Part shown: positions 6,439-7,556 of the stretch, piece by piece
How positions within the stretch are numbered: position 1 is the first letter of the stretch
How the letters are laid out: every line of letters begins with the position of its first letter
Assembly (NCBI GenBank): GCA_011682595.1
Contig: JAACEH010000070.1
Span: forward strand, 1-7,556
Direction of reading: 5' to 3'
DNA length: 7,556 nucleotides
Source of the DNA: Anaerolineaceae bacterium
GTDB taxonomy: Bacteria; Planctomycetota; Phycisphaerae; FEN-1346; JAACEH01
Made by a program: the position numbers and the translations under genes
The notes under the pieces: generated by a model
Seen by the model: only the letters and a program-made list of their open reading frames with translations
Told to the model about the DNA's origin: nothing
Databases searched by the model: none

Positions 6439-7556
6439 CAGCACCCGTCTTGAGCAGATTCCATAGCGGCGGCCATTTGAAGTGCGGCAGCCGTCTCGGC
6501 AACGTCGTGCACCCGGAAGATAGCCGCCCCCTGGGCTCGTGTCCAGAGGCAGGCGGCCAGACTCCCTGTTAATCGGTTATCGACCCCTGGGCCGAGAATC
6601 TTTCCGATAAACGATTTGCGACTCGCCCCGACCAGCAGCGGCCGGCCCATGCTGCGCAGTTCTTTCAGCCGGCCCAGCAGCGACAGGTTGTGGGCCACCG
6701 TTTTGCCGAAGCCGATGCCGGGGTCGACGATGGTCTGCTCGATGTCGATGCCCGCCTCGACGGCCCGGCCCAGGGCCCGGCGCAAATGGCGGCAAACGTC
6801 GGCCACCAGGTGATCGTAGACCGGGTTGCTCTGCATGGTCTGCGGCGTGCCCTGCATGTGCATCAGCACGACGGGGCACCTCGCCTCGGCGGCCAGGGCG
6901 GCCATGGCCGGATCGCCCAGGGCCGTAATGTCGTTAATCATGTCGGCTCCGGCCGCCAGGGCCGCCCGGGCGACCTGCACCTTGCGGGTGTCGATGCTCA
7001 GGACGGCCTGGCACTGCTTTCGCAAGGCGGCCACCACCGGCTCGCTTCGGGCGATCTCCTCCTCGGGGGAGACCTCCGCGGCGCCCGGCCGCGCGGACTC
7101 GCCGCCAATGTCGAGGATCGTCGCCCCGGCCTCGATCATGGCCAGGCCGTGCTCTGCGGCCCGGGCGGCGTCGAGAAACCGGCCGCCGTCGCTGAAGCTG
7201 TCGGGGGTGACGTTGATGATGCCCATTATGACCGGGGGCGGACCCACTTCCAGGCGGCGCGACCCGCATCGCAAGAGCCAACTGTTGCGGCCATAGTTGG
7301 CCACGGTGGCCAGGATCATCTCGGCGGTGGCCGGCAGGCCGAACGGCTGGGCCTTGAGCTTCCCGGCCAGGCGGCGCAGTTGCAGTTCGCTTCCGCTGAG
7401 CAGCAAGTGCGTGGTTTCGACCTGCTCGGTGGGAACGTGTTTGTGGACCGCCGCCTCGCCGCCCAGGGAGAGAATGTGCTGCTTGATCAGGTTGGCGTGC
7501 AGCCGCGACACGTTTTCGAGCATGATGGCCAGGTGCCGGGTCTTGGGGGCCATGGT
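6438..7556 (-). CDS. folP: Dihydropteroate synthase FolP with N-terminal extension, probably 5'-truncated by window
   Basis: Joins 6-hydroxymethyl-dihydropterin pyrophosphate to p-aminobenzoate to give dihydropteroate in folate synthesis. Counting from the ATG at 7551-7553, the TIM-barrel catalytic domain spans about 105-365: MGIINVTPDSFSDGG (110-124), LDIGGESARPGA (147-158), SIDTRKVQVA (186-195), NDITAL (207-212), VLMHMQGTPQ (229-238), DPGIGFGKT (277-285), LVGASRKSFIG (307-317) and a late RVHDV. GGESARPG replaces the common GGESTRPG, a change I believe occurs naturally. About 100 residues precede the barrel, including NLIKQHILSLGGEAAV and KLKAQPFG, a domain found ahead of DHPS in some bacterial lineages. 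In such proteins a MAPK-like segment is internal and the frame stays open to the last base, so the real start probably lies outside the window. The stop overlaps the cdaA ATG by 1 nt. The DHPS call is very secure. Confidence 0.96.
   Translation of the reverse strand, partial: TMAPKTRHLAIMLENVSRLHANLIKQHILSLGGEAAVHKHVPTEQVETTHLLLSGSELQLRRLAGKLKAQPFGLPATAEMILATVANYGRNSWLLRCGSRRLEVGPPPVIMGIINVTPDSFSDGGRFLDAARAAEHGLAMIEAGATILDIGGESARPGAAEVSPEEEIARSEPVVAALRKQCQAVLSIDTRKVQVARAALAAGADMINDITALGDPAMAALAAEARCPVVLMHMQGTPQTMQSNPVYDHLVADVCRHLRRALGRAVEAGIDIEQTIVDPGIGFGKTVAHNLSLLGRLKELRSMGRPLLVGASRKSFIGKILGPGVDNRLTGSLAACLWTRAQGAAIFRVHDVAETAAALQMAAAMESAQDGC

Noticed and set aside
4368..6453. Overlapping + strand open frames (4368-5735, 5152-6453) opposite the ybbR-like gene and cdaA
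   Set aside because: They are antisense shadows of well-supported genes, with no recognisable domain and no convincing ribosome site seen.
1..7556. CRISPR array, insertion sequence, attachment site, tRNA or rRNA
   Set aside because: No regularly spaced direct repeats, no transposase or integrase coding, no terminal inverted repeats with target duplications, and no tRNA-like or rRNA-like segments were seen on either strand.

Overview
This is a GC-rich bacterial window holding six protein-coding genes, none of them obviously mobile or foreign. The GC content, the folP-cdaA-ybbR gene order, flagellar genes mixed with housekeeping genes, and a long GC-rich spacer with GTGGCAC/CCCGCCGTG-type palindromes suggest a motile planctomycete-like bacterium (perhaps Phycisphaerae-related). 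That taxonomic guess rests on recollection of similar sequences and is only moderately secure.

Layout. At the left edge, on the + strand, is the 3' nine-tenths of mnmG (tRNA uridine-34 modification), cut by the window start. It ends at 1694 and converges on a minus-strand block across a 96-bp spacer with a GC-rich hairpin. Everything else is on the minus strand, so transcription runs right to left. The upstream unit (7556 to 4479) is folP (dihydropteroate synthase, probably cut by the window end), cdaA (diadenylate cyclase) and a ybbR/cdaR-like gene. The first two overlap by 1 nt or leave a 1-nt gap, depending on the cdaA start; a 7-nt gap separates the last two. A 363-bp spacer without a credible gene follows (4116-4478). 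It has three hairpins, a short GC tandem repeat, and an extended -10 promoter candidate facing the next unit. That unit is proA (gamma-glutamyl phosphate reductase), then fliM (flagellar motor switch) 33 nt further on.

How the genes work together. CdaA makes c-di-AMP at the membrane and the membrane-anchored YbbR protein is its likely partner and regulator. FolP supplies the folate pathway and is simply co-transcribed. ProA makes glutamate semialdehyde for proline synthesis; FliM builds the flagellar C-ring and is expected to bind CheY-P. The proA-fliM pairing has no obvious functional link.

No wholly new system is evident. The points most worth a second look are an altered catalytic motif in CdaA (DMG instead of DGA, with GARHR instead of GTRHR), the structured spacer upstream of proA, a C9 tract within fliM, and the N-terminal extension of FolP.
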